The notes under the pieces are model-generated. The model searched no databases, was not told where the DNA came from, and worked only from the letters and a program-made list of their open reading frames with translations. DNA of 40,068 nt from Gammaproteobacteria bacterium (GTDB taxonomy: Bacteria > Pseudomonadota > Gammaproteobacteria > Chromatiales > Chromatiaceae). Of the stretch, positions 26,523 to 34,945 are shown piece after piece. The DNA lies in the NCBI GenBank assembly GCA_009928645.1, contig SACH01000024.1:1-40068 (forward strand), written 5' to 3'. Position numbers and translations under genes: made by a program. Numbering within the stretch: the stretch's first letter is position 1; each line of letters begins with the position of its first letter.

Positions 26523-27233
26523 TCAAGCGAGGGTGACGGGCAGGCTCTCAGCCGTCTCGATGCCCGTCGCGGTGTGCCGCAGGCGGATGGCGAGGAGTTC
26601 AACCCCAACGGCGGCGACCTGACGCAGCCGCTCGGCATACCGGGGATCGACCGCCGCGGCCGGGGCGAAGCACTGGCCCTCGGGCCGGTTGACGGCGAAG
26701 AGGATGATCGCCCGCCAGCCCGCCGCCCGGGCGGTCGCCAGCAGATCGAGATGCTTGCGACCGCGCTCGCTGACCGCATCCGGAAACAGCACCCGCTCAC
26801 CTTCAAGCAGGGTCGTGTTCTTGATCTCCACCAGGGCATCGGGGGCCGGGCCTTCCCGCAGGGCCAGGTCCAGCCGGCCCGCCGCCTGACCGGCGGGGGC
26901 GTAGACCTGCTCGCGGCGCACGGAATGGTAGCCCGCCAGGGCCGGGATGCGCCCGGCGGCGATGCCCTCCGCGAGGACGGCGTTGGGGCGTCCGGTGTGG
27001 ACGCCGATCCAGCCCTGGCCCATGTCCACCCGCTCCAGGGTCCAGGCCAGGCGGCGCCGGGGGTCTTCATGGTGACTGAGCTGGACGGGGGCCCCCGGTT
27101 CCCAGCAACTGGTCATGCGGCCGGTATTGGGGACATGGGCGGTGACCCGGGTGCCATCCGCCAGTTCCACCTCGGCGAGGAAGCGTTGGTAACGGCGCAG
27201 GATGCGTCCGTCCGTCAGGGGTGGCAGTTGCAC
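26523..27233 (-). CDS. sfsA: SfsA family protein (sugar fermentation stimulation; DNA/RNA nuclease)
   Basis: The 236-residue product has the SfsA N-terminal OB-like domain (RFLAEVELADGTRVTAHVPN, then TGRM and GAPVQLS) and the nuclease-like C-terminal domain with the D/E-x-K signature (DALVEIKNTTL) and FPDAVSERGRKHLD. SfsA was first described as a maltose-metabolism regulator in E. coli and later assigned to a nuclease-fold family. The in vivo role is unsettled. The acylphosphatase gene precedes it in the same direction, 125 bp upstream, and the gap contains a G-quadruplex-like run. Confidence 0.93.
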   Translation of the reverse strand: MQLPPLTDGRILRRYQRFLAEVELADGTRVTAHVPNTGRMTSCWEPGAPVQLSHHEDPRRRLAWTLERVDMGQGWIGVHTGRPNAVLAEGIAAGRIPALAGYHSVRREQVYAPAGQAAGRLDLALREGPAPDALVEIKNTTLLEGERVLFPDAVSERGRKHLDLLATARAAGWRAIILFAVNRPEGQCFAPAAAVDPRYAERLRQVAAVGVELLAIRLRHTATGIETAESLPVTLA

Positions 27234-27280
27234 CGTCGGGTTCTCCGTAGGGCCCCCTGGTCCACCTCTCCGGGGGTCGC

Positions 27281-27302
27281 GGGTCGGGGTCGGGGTCGGG
27301 GG
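27281..27302 (+). repeat. G-quadruplex-capable GGTC repeat
   Basis: Four G-runs (3, 4, 4 and 5 or more G) are separated by TC dinucleotides. This fits the canonical intramolecular G4 pattern with very short loops. It lies between acyP and sfsA, with the G-rich strand opposite to the coding strand of both. Confidence 0.6.
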
Positions 27303-27358
27303 TCAGAAGTGAAGAAGACAGCAAATGAGGAAATCAGTAAGTTGGCGCATCGCCCGTC

Positions 27359-27652
27359 CTAACGATTCAGGAAACCGCTCAGCGCCTGGTGAGGCACGGG
27401 CTCGCACGCGAGGGCCTCGACCCGGGCGAGGGGTGGGCCCAGGCGCAGCCAGTCGCGCAACGCGGCTACCGCCGCCCGCGACCCACAGGCCAGGACCTCG
27501 ACCCGCCCATCGGTGAGATTGCGCGCATAACCGCTTAACCCCAGCCGCCGGGCCTCTTCCCGGGTGGAGGCACGGAAAAAGACCCCCTGGACCCGGCCGG
27601 ACACCAGGCAGCGCATCCCAATGAGTTCATCTCCACCCGGCTGTTGCATCAC
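27359..27652 (-). CDS. acyP: Acylphosphatase
   Basis: This small enzyme of 97 residues hydrolyses acyl phosphates such as carbamoyl phosphate or 1,3-bisphosphoglycerate. The catalytic arginine is Arg27 in GRVQGVFFRAST and the catalytic asparagine Asn45 in YARNLTDG. Both signature motifs are intact. The start is uncertain: ATGs at 27652, 27649 and 27616 are in frame, and the last would begin MRCLVSGRVQGV, the usual family N-terminus. It is upstream of sfsA on the same strand. Confidence 0.9.
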   Translation of the reverse strand: MMQQPGGDELIGMRCLVSGRVQGVFFRASTREEARRLGLSGYARNLTDGRVEVLACGSRAAVAALRDWLRLGPPLARVEALACEPVPHQALSGFLNR

Positions 27653-27762
27653 AGTACGCTGGCCTCACCCACGTCAGATCCACCTTCACGCCGATTTTGT
27701 TGGCCCCGGAGTTAGAATAGGGCGCTTGCGAATCACCTGGGCCCGTCCACAGCGAGTCAGAC

Positions 27763-28110
27763 ATGTCCATTACCCTCTATCATAATCCACGCTGCAGTAA
27801 ATCCCGCGAGACCCTGCAACTGCTGCGCGATCGAGGGCTTGAACCCGAGATCGTCGACTACCTCAAGACCCCGCCCACCTTCACGACGCTGAACCAGATT
27901 CTGCACCAACTGGGTCTGGAGCCGCGGCAACTGATGCGCACCAAGGAGAAGGAATACCGGGAACTGGGCCTGGACGATCCTGCCCTGTCGCGTCAGGACC
28001 TCATCAAGGCCATGATTGCTCACCCCATGCTCATCGAGCGCCCCATCCTGCTCAAGGACGGCCGGGCGGCACTGGGGCGACCGCCAGAGACCGTGCTGGC
28101 CATTCTCTGA
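27763..28110 (+). CDS. arsC: Arsenate reductase, glutaredoxin-dependent (ArsC family)
   Basis: The 115-residue product belongs to the ArsC/Spx thioredoxin-fold family. The N-terminus reads MSITLYHNPRCSKSR with catalytic Cys11. Arg59 (LMRTKEKEY), Arg93 (IERPIL) and Arg106 (LGRPPE) correspond to the oxyanion-binding arginines of plasmid R773 ArsC (Arg60, Arg94, Arg107). It should reduce arsenate to arsenite with glutathione and glutaredoxin. No arsenite exporter or ArsR lies nearby, as is common for chromosomal stand-alone copies, so the natural substrate is not certain. Confidence 0.92.
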   Translation: MSITLYHNPRCSKSRETLQLLRDRGLEPEIVDYLKTPPTFTTLNQILHQLGLEPRQLMRTKEKEYRELGLDDPALSRQDLIKAMIAHPMLIERPILLKDGRAALGRPPETVLAIL

Positions 28111-28138
28111 CCTGCCGCCACGCCCGCCCAGCGCCTAA

Positions 28139-28825
<687 letters not shown>

Positions 28826-28832
28826 CGGCGAC

Positions 28833-29732
28833 GTGAGCGTGTCCGAGGACACCACGCCCACCCCTTCCCCGGACCTGGGGTCGGCATCGCCCGGACCCCG
28901 CCCGGACCCGGGGTTGCCATCCCCCCTCCCCCGCCAGTCCCCAGAGGGCGCCAGCCGCCCCCAGCCCGGGGCGCTGGGTGGCCCGCAACTGCCGCTGGCC
29001 CTGACCCCGGGGGCCGAGTCGGACTTCTCCGCCTATCTGGCCGGGCCCAATGCCGAGGTAGTCGCGGCCCTGACCGCCTGGGCCCGGCCATCGCCCCTCC
29101 CGCACACCCCTGAGGCCCCGCCCCGGGTTGCGACCTACCAGCCCGCGGCCACCGGCCCGTTTCTCTATGTCTTTGGCCCCCCGGGCACGGGTAAAAGCCA
29201 CCTCCTCCAGGCGGCCTGCCAGGCCGCGCGCCAGGAGGGACTGGCCGCGGCCTGTCTGCCCCTGGACCATCCCGGTCTGCAACCCGCCATCCTCGATGCC
29301 CTGGAGTGCTGGGACCGCATCGCCCTCGACGGCCTGGAGGCCGTGATCGGTCAGGCAACCTGGGAAGAGGCCCTCTTTCACCTCTACAATCGCCTGCGGG
29401 ATGCCGGCCGCGGGCTGCTGGTGGCGGCCCGACACCCCCCCGCGGAGCTTGGCATCCACCTGCCGGATCTCGCCTCACGGCTGGCCTGGGGCGCCAGCTA
29501 CCGGCTGAGGCCGCTGGATGAGGAGGATTGCGCCGCACTTCTCCGCCACGCCGCCCGACGCCGCGGTCTTAAGCTGGGAGAGGAGGCCATCACCTATCTT
29601 CTCAAGCGTTGCCCCCGGGAGCCCGGCTACCTGCTAGGCCTGCTCGGACAACTGGATCAGGCGAGTCTCGCCCACAAAAAGCGCCCTACCCTGCCGCTGA
29701 TCCGTGCCCTGATCGAGGAATCGCGGGGCTGA
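28833..29732 (+). CDS. hda: DnaA regulatory inactivator Hda, with N-terminal extension
   Basis: Hda is an AAA+ protein that, with the DNA-loaded sliding clamp, promotes ATP hydrolysis by DnaA after initiation. The 299-residue frame has clamp-binding motif QLPLAL at residues 52-57, Walker A GPPGTGKS at 115-122 and a DnaA-like ATPase core ending in the lid ([40 protein letters not shown]). In most Hda proteins the clamp motif lies at the extreme N-terminus. Here about 50 Pro/Ser/Gly-rich residues precede it if the GTG at 28833 is used. The spacing between clamp motif and ATPase is also expanded. A later start is possible, but no ATG lies just before QLPLAL. The core assignment is firm. Confidence 0.88.
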   Translation: MSVSEDTTPTPSPDLGSASPGPRPDPGLPSPLPRQSPEGASRPQPGALGGPQLPLALTPGAESDFSAYLAGPNAEVVAALTAWARPSPLPHTPEAPPRVATYQPAATGPFLYVFGPPGTGKSHLLQAACQAARQEGLAAACLPLDHPGLQPAILDALECWDRIALDGLEAVIGQATWEEALFHLYNRLRDAGRGLLVAARHPPAELGIHLPDLASRLAWGASYRLRPLDEEDCAALLRHAARRRGLKLGEEAITYLLKRCPREPGYLLGLLGQLDQASLAHKKRPTLPLIRALIEESRG

Positions 29733-29796
29733 TTTCTTTCTGGTAGTTCGCTGACCGCCAGTCTTTTCACTGCCCTTTGGATCGCTTGCTTGGGCC

Positions 29797-29941
29797 TTAC
29801 GGCAACCCTCCCGCCCATGGCGGAGGAAGTTGTAGTACTGGCAAACGCTCTGCCCGGCAGGCCGCGAGAAGTTCAGCGCGATATCACGCATGTTGCCGCC
29901 GAGATAATTCACCCAGAACACTATACTCTCGGGCAGATCCT
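29797..29941 (-). pseudogene. Fragment of a glutamate decarboxylase gene
   Basis: The minus strand encodes about 46 codons that closely match the middle of the intact glutamate decarboxylase at 31882-33309: [20 protein letters not shown], then [20 protein letters not shown] against [20 protein letters not shown]. By eye, about 14 of some 140 bases differ from 32262-32402, without gaps, and similarity stops abruptly on both sides. Both copies have the same orientation. The fragment has no start or stop of its own and lies directly upstream of the channel gene at 29967. It is a remnant of a duplication or recombination. Confidence 0.85.
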
Positions 29942-29966
29942 TCTGTCCCCTTGGCGGTGGCCTCAG

Positions 29967-30602
29967 ATGCAGTCTTTCAGCTATTGGATCGGCATAGCGG
30001 GAATCACCGCCTTTGCTGTGACGGCAGTGCTCGTTTTGGCGCCGAAAGGGATCGATCTCTTCAGTGCCATCGTGCTTGGCATTATCACGGCGGTCGGCGG
30101 CGGTACCATCAGGGATATGACCTTGGATGTTCCGGTCTTCTGGGCTGCCGATCTGAATTACCTGTGGGTCGCCATCGGTGCGAGCCTGGTCACCTTCTTT
30201 GCTGAGTCGTTGTTCACGCGCAGAGAGATCTACCAACTCATGCTGTATATCGACGGCCTCGGTGCCGCCTTGTTTGCGATACAGACCGTCGACAAGGCAT
30301 GGGCTATGGACTTCGGTCGCCCGCTCGCCCCGATCATCCTGGGTATCGTCACGGCCATCGGTGGAGGCCTACTTCGCGATGTATTGTCAGGTCGCCAGAC
30401 GCTCTTGATGACGCGCGAACTCTATGCCACGCCGGTGCTGATCGGATGCACGCTCTACGTCGCGCTACTGTCCTGGGTTCCGGAGCATCAAGCTGCCGGT
30501 GCGCTCTGCTGTGTCGCTATCATCTTCGCGCTGCGTGCGGCAGCGATTCGCTGGGATTTGACCGTGCCTCAGTGGTTAATCACAAAGGCGAAGGCGGACT
30601 GA
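29967..30602 (+). CDS. TRIC/YicG-like (UPF0126) membrane channel
   Basis: The 211-residue protein is almost entirely membrane helices (about seven) in two related halves. Each half contains the glycine-rich family motif: [11 protein letters not shown] and [14 protein letters not shown]. These are the marks of bacterial trimeric intracellular cation channel homologues (E. coli YicG group), which conduct monovalent cations in the homologues studied. The ATG at 29967 gives the standard N-terminus ([32 protein letters not shown]). The open frame further upstream only reads through the decarboxylase fragment and is ignored. It faces the YrhK-like gene convergently. A link to acid stress through cation movement is an inference from position only. 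Confidence 0.85.
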   Translation: MQSFSYWIGIAGITAFAVTAVLVLAPKGIDLFSAIVLGIITAVGGGTIRDMTLDVPVFWAADLNYLWVAIGASLVTFFAESLFTRREIYQLMLYIDGLGAALFAIQTVDKAWAMDFGRPLAPIILGIVTAIGGGLLRDVLSGRQTLLMTRELYATPVLIGCTLYVALLSWVPEHQAAGALCCVAIIFALRAAAIRWDLTVPQWLITKAKAD

Positions 30603-30662
30603 GGGCCACGTGGTCCGGCGCAACCCTACCCAAAAATCCCGCAGGCGTACCCCACCGGAAAG

Positions 30663-30695
30663 CAATGCACTTTGGAACAACGCAAGTGTGCATTG
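30663..30695. terminator. Imperfect inverted repeat between convergent genes
   Basis: CAATGCA (near 30664) and TGCATTG (near 30689) can pair across a loop that contains a further CTT/AAG match. The element lies between the convergent TRIC-like and YrhK-like genes and may end transcripts from either side. No long T-run is present. Coordinates are approximate. Confidence 0.3.
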
Positions 30696-30753
30696 TTCGG
30701 ATCCGGGCTCGCATCTAACCCTGGATCAAAGGTGATGCAATGCAGCGCTTGTT

Positions 30754-31659
30754 TCAGCGTAATAGCACCGACTTATCGGGCGCTGTTGCATCCGCATCGA
30801 ACAGCTCAGGGATCATCAGGTAGCTCGCGACAAAGAAGCACAGGGCGCCGACGAAGGTCCATAGATTTGCATCCCAGTTCCAACCAGCGTCGGGTGGCGG
30901 TGGGAAGAACGCATAGATGGCCGAAACCTGGAATGCGACCGAGCCGGCCAAGTTGATCATGACCACCCACCAGGCGACTTGGCGCGGTTCGAACGACCAC
31001 CAACCGTGCGAGATTTCCATCAATGCCAAGTAACTGGCCGCAAGAAAACAGATGCTCCCAGTCAGATCGGGGGTCCAGATCAACACATCCTTCTCCACCC
31101 AACCGAGTCCCGCAAGGAGCGCATTTCCGGTATTGAGGTTGAACAACAAGGTGCCCGCAAACTGGATCAGACTGGAAAGATAACCCGCGTTGTGAGGTTT
31201 CCACGCGAACCAGCGCCAAGCGGGGCGCTGACCGTCCGGCCCCGTTCCCAGGTCGGCGATATCCCCGTTGAATGCCTCCAGCAGTTGCAGACCGGCAGCA
31301 GCCGTAAATAAAAACGAACCGACGAAAAAGACGACTCCGATGGCGGATGCCGTGGTCATTCCCGGCTCTAGCAACTGTGGCCAGTTGGTGGCAAAGCTGC
31401 CGTAGGCGAAGCAGGCGGACCCGATAAGAAACAACAGGGCAATCCACCAGGCCAAGCGCCGAGGTGCCCAGAGCCGGAACCAGGACGCTTGCGGCAGCGA
31501 CAGGCGCAGCCGCACGCCACTGGGACTCAGGTGGAGCGGTTGCAGTTGCTTGCGGTAACGCCTTGACAGGAAAACCAGCTGATGACCGTCATCCCCAGTT
31601 TCGACAAGGCGAGAAACAAACGGGTTGCGGATCGAGCGCCGATTAGCAGTCGTACTCAT
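30754..31659 (-). CDS. YrhK-like multispanning membrane protein
   Basis: The 301-residue protein has a basic cytoplasmic start (about residues 1-65) and then about eight membrane helices. Two related stretches, WWIALLFLIGSACFAYGS with VFFVGSFLFTAAAGLQLLEA and WVVMINLAGSVAFQVSAIYA with TFVGALCFFVASYLMIPEL, follow the helix-GS-helix pattern of YrhK-like domains. Between them lies a segment with LIQFAGTLLFNLNTGNALL. The biochemical role of the family is unknown. It is the last leftward gene of the block, 222 bp after the decarboxylase stop, and I saw no promoter in that gap. The name rests on pattern recognition and should be treated as moderate. Confidence 0.65.
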   Translation of the reverse strand: MSTTANRRSIRNPFVSRLVETGDDGHQLVFLSRRYRKQLQPLHLSPSGVRLRLSLPQASWFRLWAPRRLAWWIALLFLIGSACFAYGSFATNWPQLLEPGMTTASAIGVVFFVGSFLFTAAAGLQLLEAFNGDIADLGTGPDGQRPAWRWFAWKPHNAGYLSSLIQFAGTLLFNLNTGNALLAGLGWVEKDVLIWTPDLTGSICFLAASYLALMEISHGWWSFEPRQVAWWVVMINLAGSVAFQVSAIYAFFPPPPDAGWNWDANLWTFVGALCFFVASYLMIPELFDADATAPDKSVLLR

Positions 31660-31881
31660 ACGACGGGTGCCGGAACTGGTGCGGGGGAACCGAGCTTCTC
31701 ATCGCCCGTGGCAACTTCTGCGGCCGCGTATCCGGTGGCAAGCCCTGTTTCGATCTGCAATCTCGACAATGCTGTCCTCTTTATGATCAGCGGGAAGGAG
31801 CAAGCCGCGCACCGACTATGCTCTCCGCGCCAGGTCGCCGTGCCGACCGGTTACCATGCATTTGAGACATGATACAGCGTC

Positions 31882-33309
31882 CTAATGATGGAAGCCCGAT
31901 GCCTCTTTGCCCGTGAGCGACGCCTGAATCGGATGCGCTTCGATATGATCCAAGGCCGCCTTCATGTGATCAATGAGCAGCACACAGAGATCGCGGCTCA
32001 CGCCGTTGCGCACCAAGATCCTCTGGACCACTTGGTCTTGACAATTCGCCGGCAACGAGTACGCCGGCACCTGCCAGCCGCGCACCCGAAGCCGGTCGGC
32101 GAGATCGTACAGGGTGAAGCCCGGATCGGCGCCCTCCGCGAGCTTCCAAGCAATCGCCGGGATGCCGCGTGCCATGTCGCCGCCGTAGACGATCTCGAAC
32201 GGCCCCATCGTCGCGATCTCCGCGGCCAGATATTCAGCGCTGCGATAGCAGGCGGTATGAACCTTACGGTAGCCCTCCCGTCCGAGGCGAAGGAAGTTGT
32301 AGTACTGGCAAACGATCTGCCCGCCGGGCCGCGAAAAGTTCAGCGCGATGTCGCGCATGTTGCCGCCGAGATAGTTCACCCAGAACACCATACTCTCGGG
32401 CAGGTATTGCTCTTCGCGCCACAGCACCCAACCCACACCGAGCGGGGCGAGGCCGAACTTATGCCCCGAAGCGTTGATTGAACGTACCCTCGGCAAACGA
32501 AAGTCCCACTCCAAGTCAGGTGCGCAGAAGGGGGCGAGGAAGCCGCCGCTGGCGCCGTCGACGTGGATCGGGATGTCGAGACCGCTCTTAGTCTGGAAGG
32601 CATCCAATGCGTCGCTGACCGCCTTTACCGGCTCGTACTCGCCGGTGAAGGTCACGCCCAGTGTCGGCACGACACCGATCGTGTTCTCGTCGCAGCGGCT
32701 CAGGACCTCTTCGGGCGTCATCAAGAGTCGCCCCTTGTCCATCGGAATCTCACGGTGCTCGATATCCCAGTAGCGGGTGAATTTGTGCCAGCAAATCTGG
32801 ACGGGCCCGGTAATGAGATTCGGCTTTTCGGTGGACCTGCCCTCGGCCCGGCGACGCATCTCCCAGCGGCGTTTCATGGCCAGCCCGCCCAACATCGCGG
32901 CCTCGCTGGAGCCGGTGGTTGAGCATCCGACCGCCTGCTCGCCGGCAGGCGCATGCCAAAGATCGGCGAGCATCTTCACACAGCGCGATTCAATCTCGGC
33001 CGTCTGCGGATATTCGTCCTTGTCGATCATGTTCTTGTCGATACAGGCATCCATCAGCCGATGGATCTCGGGCTCTTCCCAAGTCTGGCAGAAGGTCGCG
33101 AGATTCTGACGCGAATTCCCGTCGAGCATCAGCTCGTCACGGACCGCGGCAAAGATACGCCGCGGATCGCGCTCGCGATCGGGGAAAGTCGACTTCGGAA
33201 GGCCCGTGGCGAGATCGCTCGAACCGTAGGTCTCGTCGTTGCCGTCCTCTCTCTCGTCGTATCGAGAATCCCGGTCGCCGCGAACCTGGCTAACATCCTG
33301 CTTGGGCAT
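31882..33309 (-). CDS. gadB: Glutamate decarboxylase (PLP-dependent)
   Basis: The 475-residue enzyme decarboxylates glutamate to GABA and CO2, consuming one proton, the basis of Gad acid resistance. The PLP lysine is Lys284 in [45 protein letters not shown] and [20 protein letters not shown] are characteristic of bacterial and plant GAD. The ATG at 33309 is used because GAGGAG lies about 10 bases upstream. No GadC antiporter or glutaminase is nearby. The C-terminal HH end (GKEASGFHH) resembles the His-ending tail that closes the active site in E. coli GadB at neutral pH. It lies 103 bp after the mdtP-like gene on the same strand. Confidence 0.95.
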   Translation of the reverse strand: MPKQDVSQVRGDRDSRYDEREDGNDETYGSSDLATGLPKSTFPDRERDPRRIFAAVRDELMLDGNSRQNLATFCQTWEEPEIHRLMDACIDKNMIDKDEYPQTAEIESRCVKMLADLWHAPAGEQAVGCSTTGSSEAAMLGGLAMKRRWEMRRRAEGRSTEKPNLITGPVQICWHKFTRYWDIEHREIPMDKGRLLMTPEEVLSRCDENTIGVVPTLGVTFTGEYEPVKAVSDALDAFQTKSGLDIPIHVDGASGGFLAPFCAPDLEWDFRLPRVRSINASGHKFGLAPLGVGWVLWREEQYLPESMVFWVNYLGGNMRDIALNFSRPGGQIVCQYYNFLRLGREGYRKVHTACYRSAEYLAAEIATMGPFEIVYGGDMARGIPAIAWKLAEGADPGFTLYDLADRLRVRGWQVPAYSLPANCQDQVVQRILVRNGVSRDLCVLLIDHMKAALDHIEAHPIQASLTGKEASGFHH

Positions 33310-33412
33310 CGTTGAATACTCCTCGGCAATGGAAAAAGGGCGCATCGAAACCCCATCAAGATCTCGGCGGCCCAGAAACGTCGATCACATCGGCATCGGC
33401 AGCGTCCGCACC

Positions 33413-34945
33413 TCAGGGCAGGCTCTCGCGCGAGGTCAGCGAGCCGACGACAAAGGCGAGGTTCACCGCGCTGATCAGCGCAGCCGCATGCGCCTCTGCC
33501 TGGGCCCCGCGCGCGTCGAGCAGTGCCGTGTCGGCCGCGATCGCGGCATCGACCGTGCCGACGCCACTGCGGTAGGCCGCGAAGGCGGCATCATAGGTGG
33601 TCGCGGTGGCACCGACGAGCGCCGTGGCAGCGCGGTGCGATTCGAGGGCGGTCCCCAGCGCGTTGCGAGCCGCAACGATTTCGGTCACCGCGGCGGTCTG
33701 CACCCGCTGAAATTCATCCGCGGCCATCTCGGCCCGGGATTCAGCCTCTTTAACCTGCGCCGCTCGCAGACCGGAGTCGTAGAGTGGCACCGTCACCCCC
33801 ACCAGCAGGCCGGTGCCGGAGCCCTGCTGGCCGATCGAGGGTAGGCCGGAAACATCGAAGTTTCCCGAGCCCCACGCGAGGTTGCCGCTTACATAGACCT
33901 TGGGCAGAAAGTTCGCCTGCGCGGCATTGACACCGGCCTTGCTGGCTTGCAGCGCCGCGTAGCTCGCCGCCACATCGGGTCGCTGCGAAAGCGCCCGTTG
34001 GATCGTCTCCTCAAGCGGTGCGGAGGCCGGGGCAGGAAGGGGCCGGTGCGCGGCGCTGACCGCATCGACCTCCAAAGGGGCGTTCACGCCCACCGCCGCG
34101 AGCAGGTTCTGGTACGCATCGCGCTCTGCCCCGTCCGCTTGGACCCGACGTAACTCGGCCTGCGCCACGGCTTGACGCGCCTGTGCCGTCGCCACGCTGG
34201 TGTCCAGACCCTGGGCCGCGCGTGCTTCGACAGCGGTCCGGACCGCTTCGGCGTTCCGCAACGCCGTTTCGGCAAAGCCGCGTCGTTGGATCGCGGCACC
34301 ATAGATGTAATAGGCCTGGGATACGTCGAAGATCAGCTTTTGATGGGTGCCATTGAAGAGGATGTTCGCCGCGATGGCCGCGTGCTTGGCCGCGGCCGCG
34401 AGTGCCTGGCGCTGGCCAAAGTCAAACACCAGCCACTGCAGCGCGAGAATCTGCGCCGTACCCTCTTCGGTGGTCTCGAAATCGAGGCTTTCGCCCAGCA
34501 CCTCCGGCAGCGGCGTGGTCAGTTCCTGATACCCACCGATCACACTCGCGGCGAGGACGGGCAGGTAGGTTGCCTCCACCATGCCGACAGCGAGTGCCGC
34601 CTGCCGGGCCTGTTGCCAGGAGACTCGGGTCGCCGGGTTCGTGCGCTGTGCGAGATCGATGAGCTCCGGCAGGCGATAAATCCGGCCCGGATCGATCCCC
34701 TCGGGCGGCGCGAGCCGAGCGCGTTCGGAATCCGCGGGGACGCGGAAATCCGCCGCCCCACCCACCGGCGCGGGCGGAGCCGGGGGCGCGAGACTCCACA
34801 GGCCGGTCCCCTCATCGCTCCGGGGCGTCCAGGGCTGGTCAGCAGAGGCGGAGGTCATGTTTGCTGCGTTGGAGGCGCAGCCAGCCAGCGCGAGGGCGAC
34901 AACCAGGGCACCGGCGGCCCGCGGCAAGAGGTGGCGACCGGTCAT
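33413..34945 (-). CDS. Outer-membrane efflux channel lipoprotein, TolC family (MdtP-like)
   Basis: The 510-residue TolC/OprM-type protein has a lipoprotein signal ending LALAGC (Cys23). Two repeats of long periplasmic helices and short beta strands follow (about residues 90-290 and 300-510), with the usual NLAWGSGNFDVSG and VGVTVPLYDSGLRAAQVKEAE strand-loop segments. It should form the trimeric outer-membrane exit duct for the pump encoded just upstream. The start overlaps the stop of the FUSC gene by four bases. Gene order matches mdtP in the E. coli ytcA-mdtNOP operon. Confidence 0.92.
   Translation of the reverse strand: MTGRHLLPRAAGALVVALALAGCASNAANMTSASADQPWTPRSDEGTGLWSLAPPAPPAPVGGAADFRVPADSERARLAPPEGIDPGRIYRLPELIDLAQRTNPATRVSWQQARQAALAVGMVEATYLPVLAASVIGGYQELTTPLPEVLGESLDFETTEEGTAQILALQWLVFDFGQRQALAAAAKHAAIAANILFNGTHQKLIFDVSQAYYIYGAAIQRRGFAETALRNAEAVRTAVEARAAQGLDTSVATAQARQAVAQAELRRVQADGAERDAYQNLLAAVGVNAPLEVDAVSAAHRPLPAPASAPLEETIQRALSQRPDVAASYAALQASKAGVNAAQANFLPKVYVSGNLAWGSGNFDVSGLPSIGQQGSGTGLLVGVTVPLYDSGLRAAQVKEAESRAEMAADEFQRVQTAAVTEIVAARNALGTALESHRAATALVGATATTYDAAFAAYRSGVGTVDAAIAADTALLDARGAQAEAHAAALISAVNLAFVVGSLTSRESLP

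Noticed and set aside
29790..29966. Upstream extension of the TRIC-like gene to 29790
   Set aside because: The added residues are the reverse reading of the gad fragment. The family N-terminus begins at 29967.
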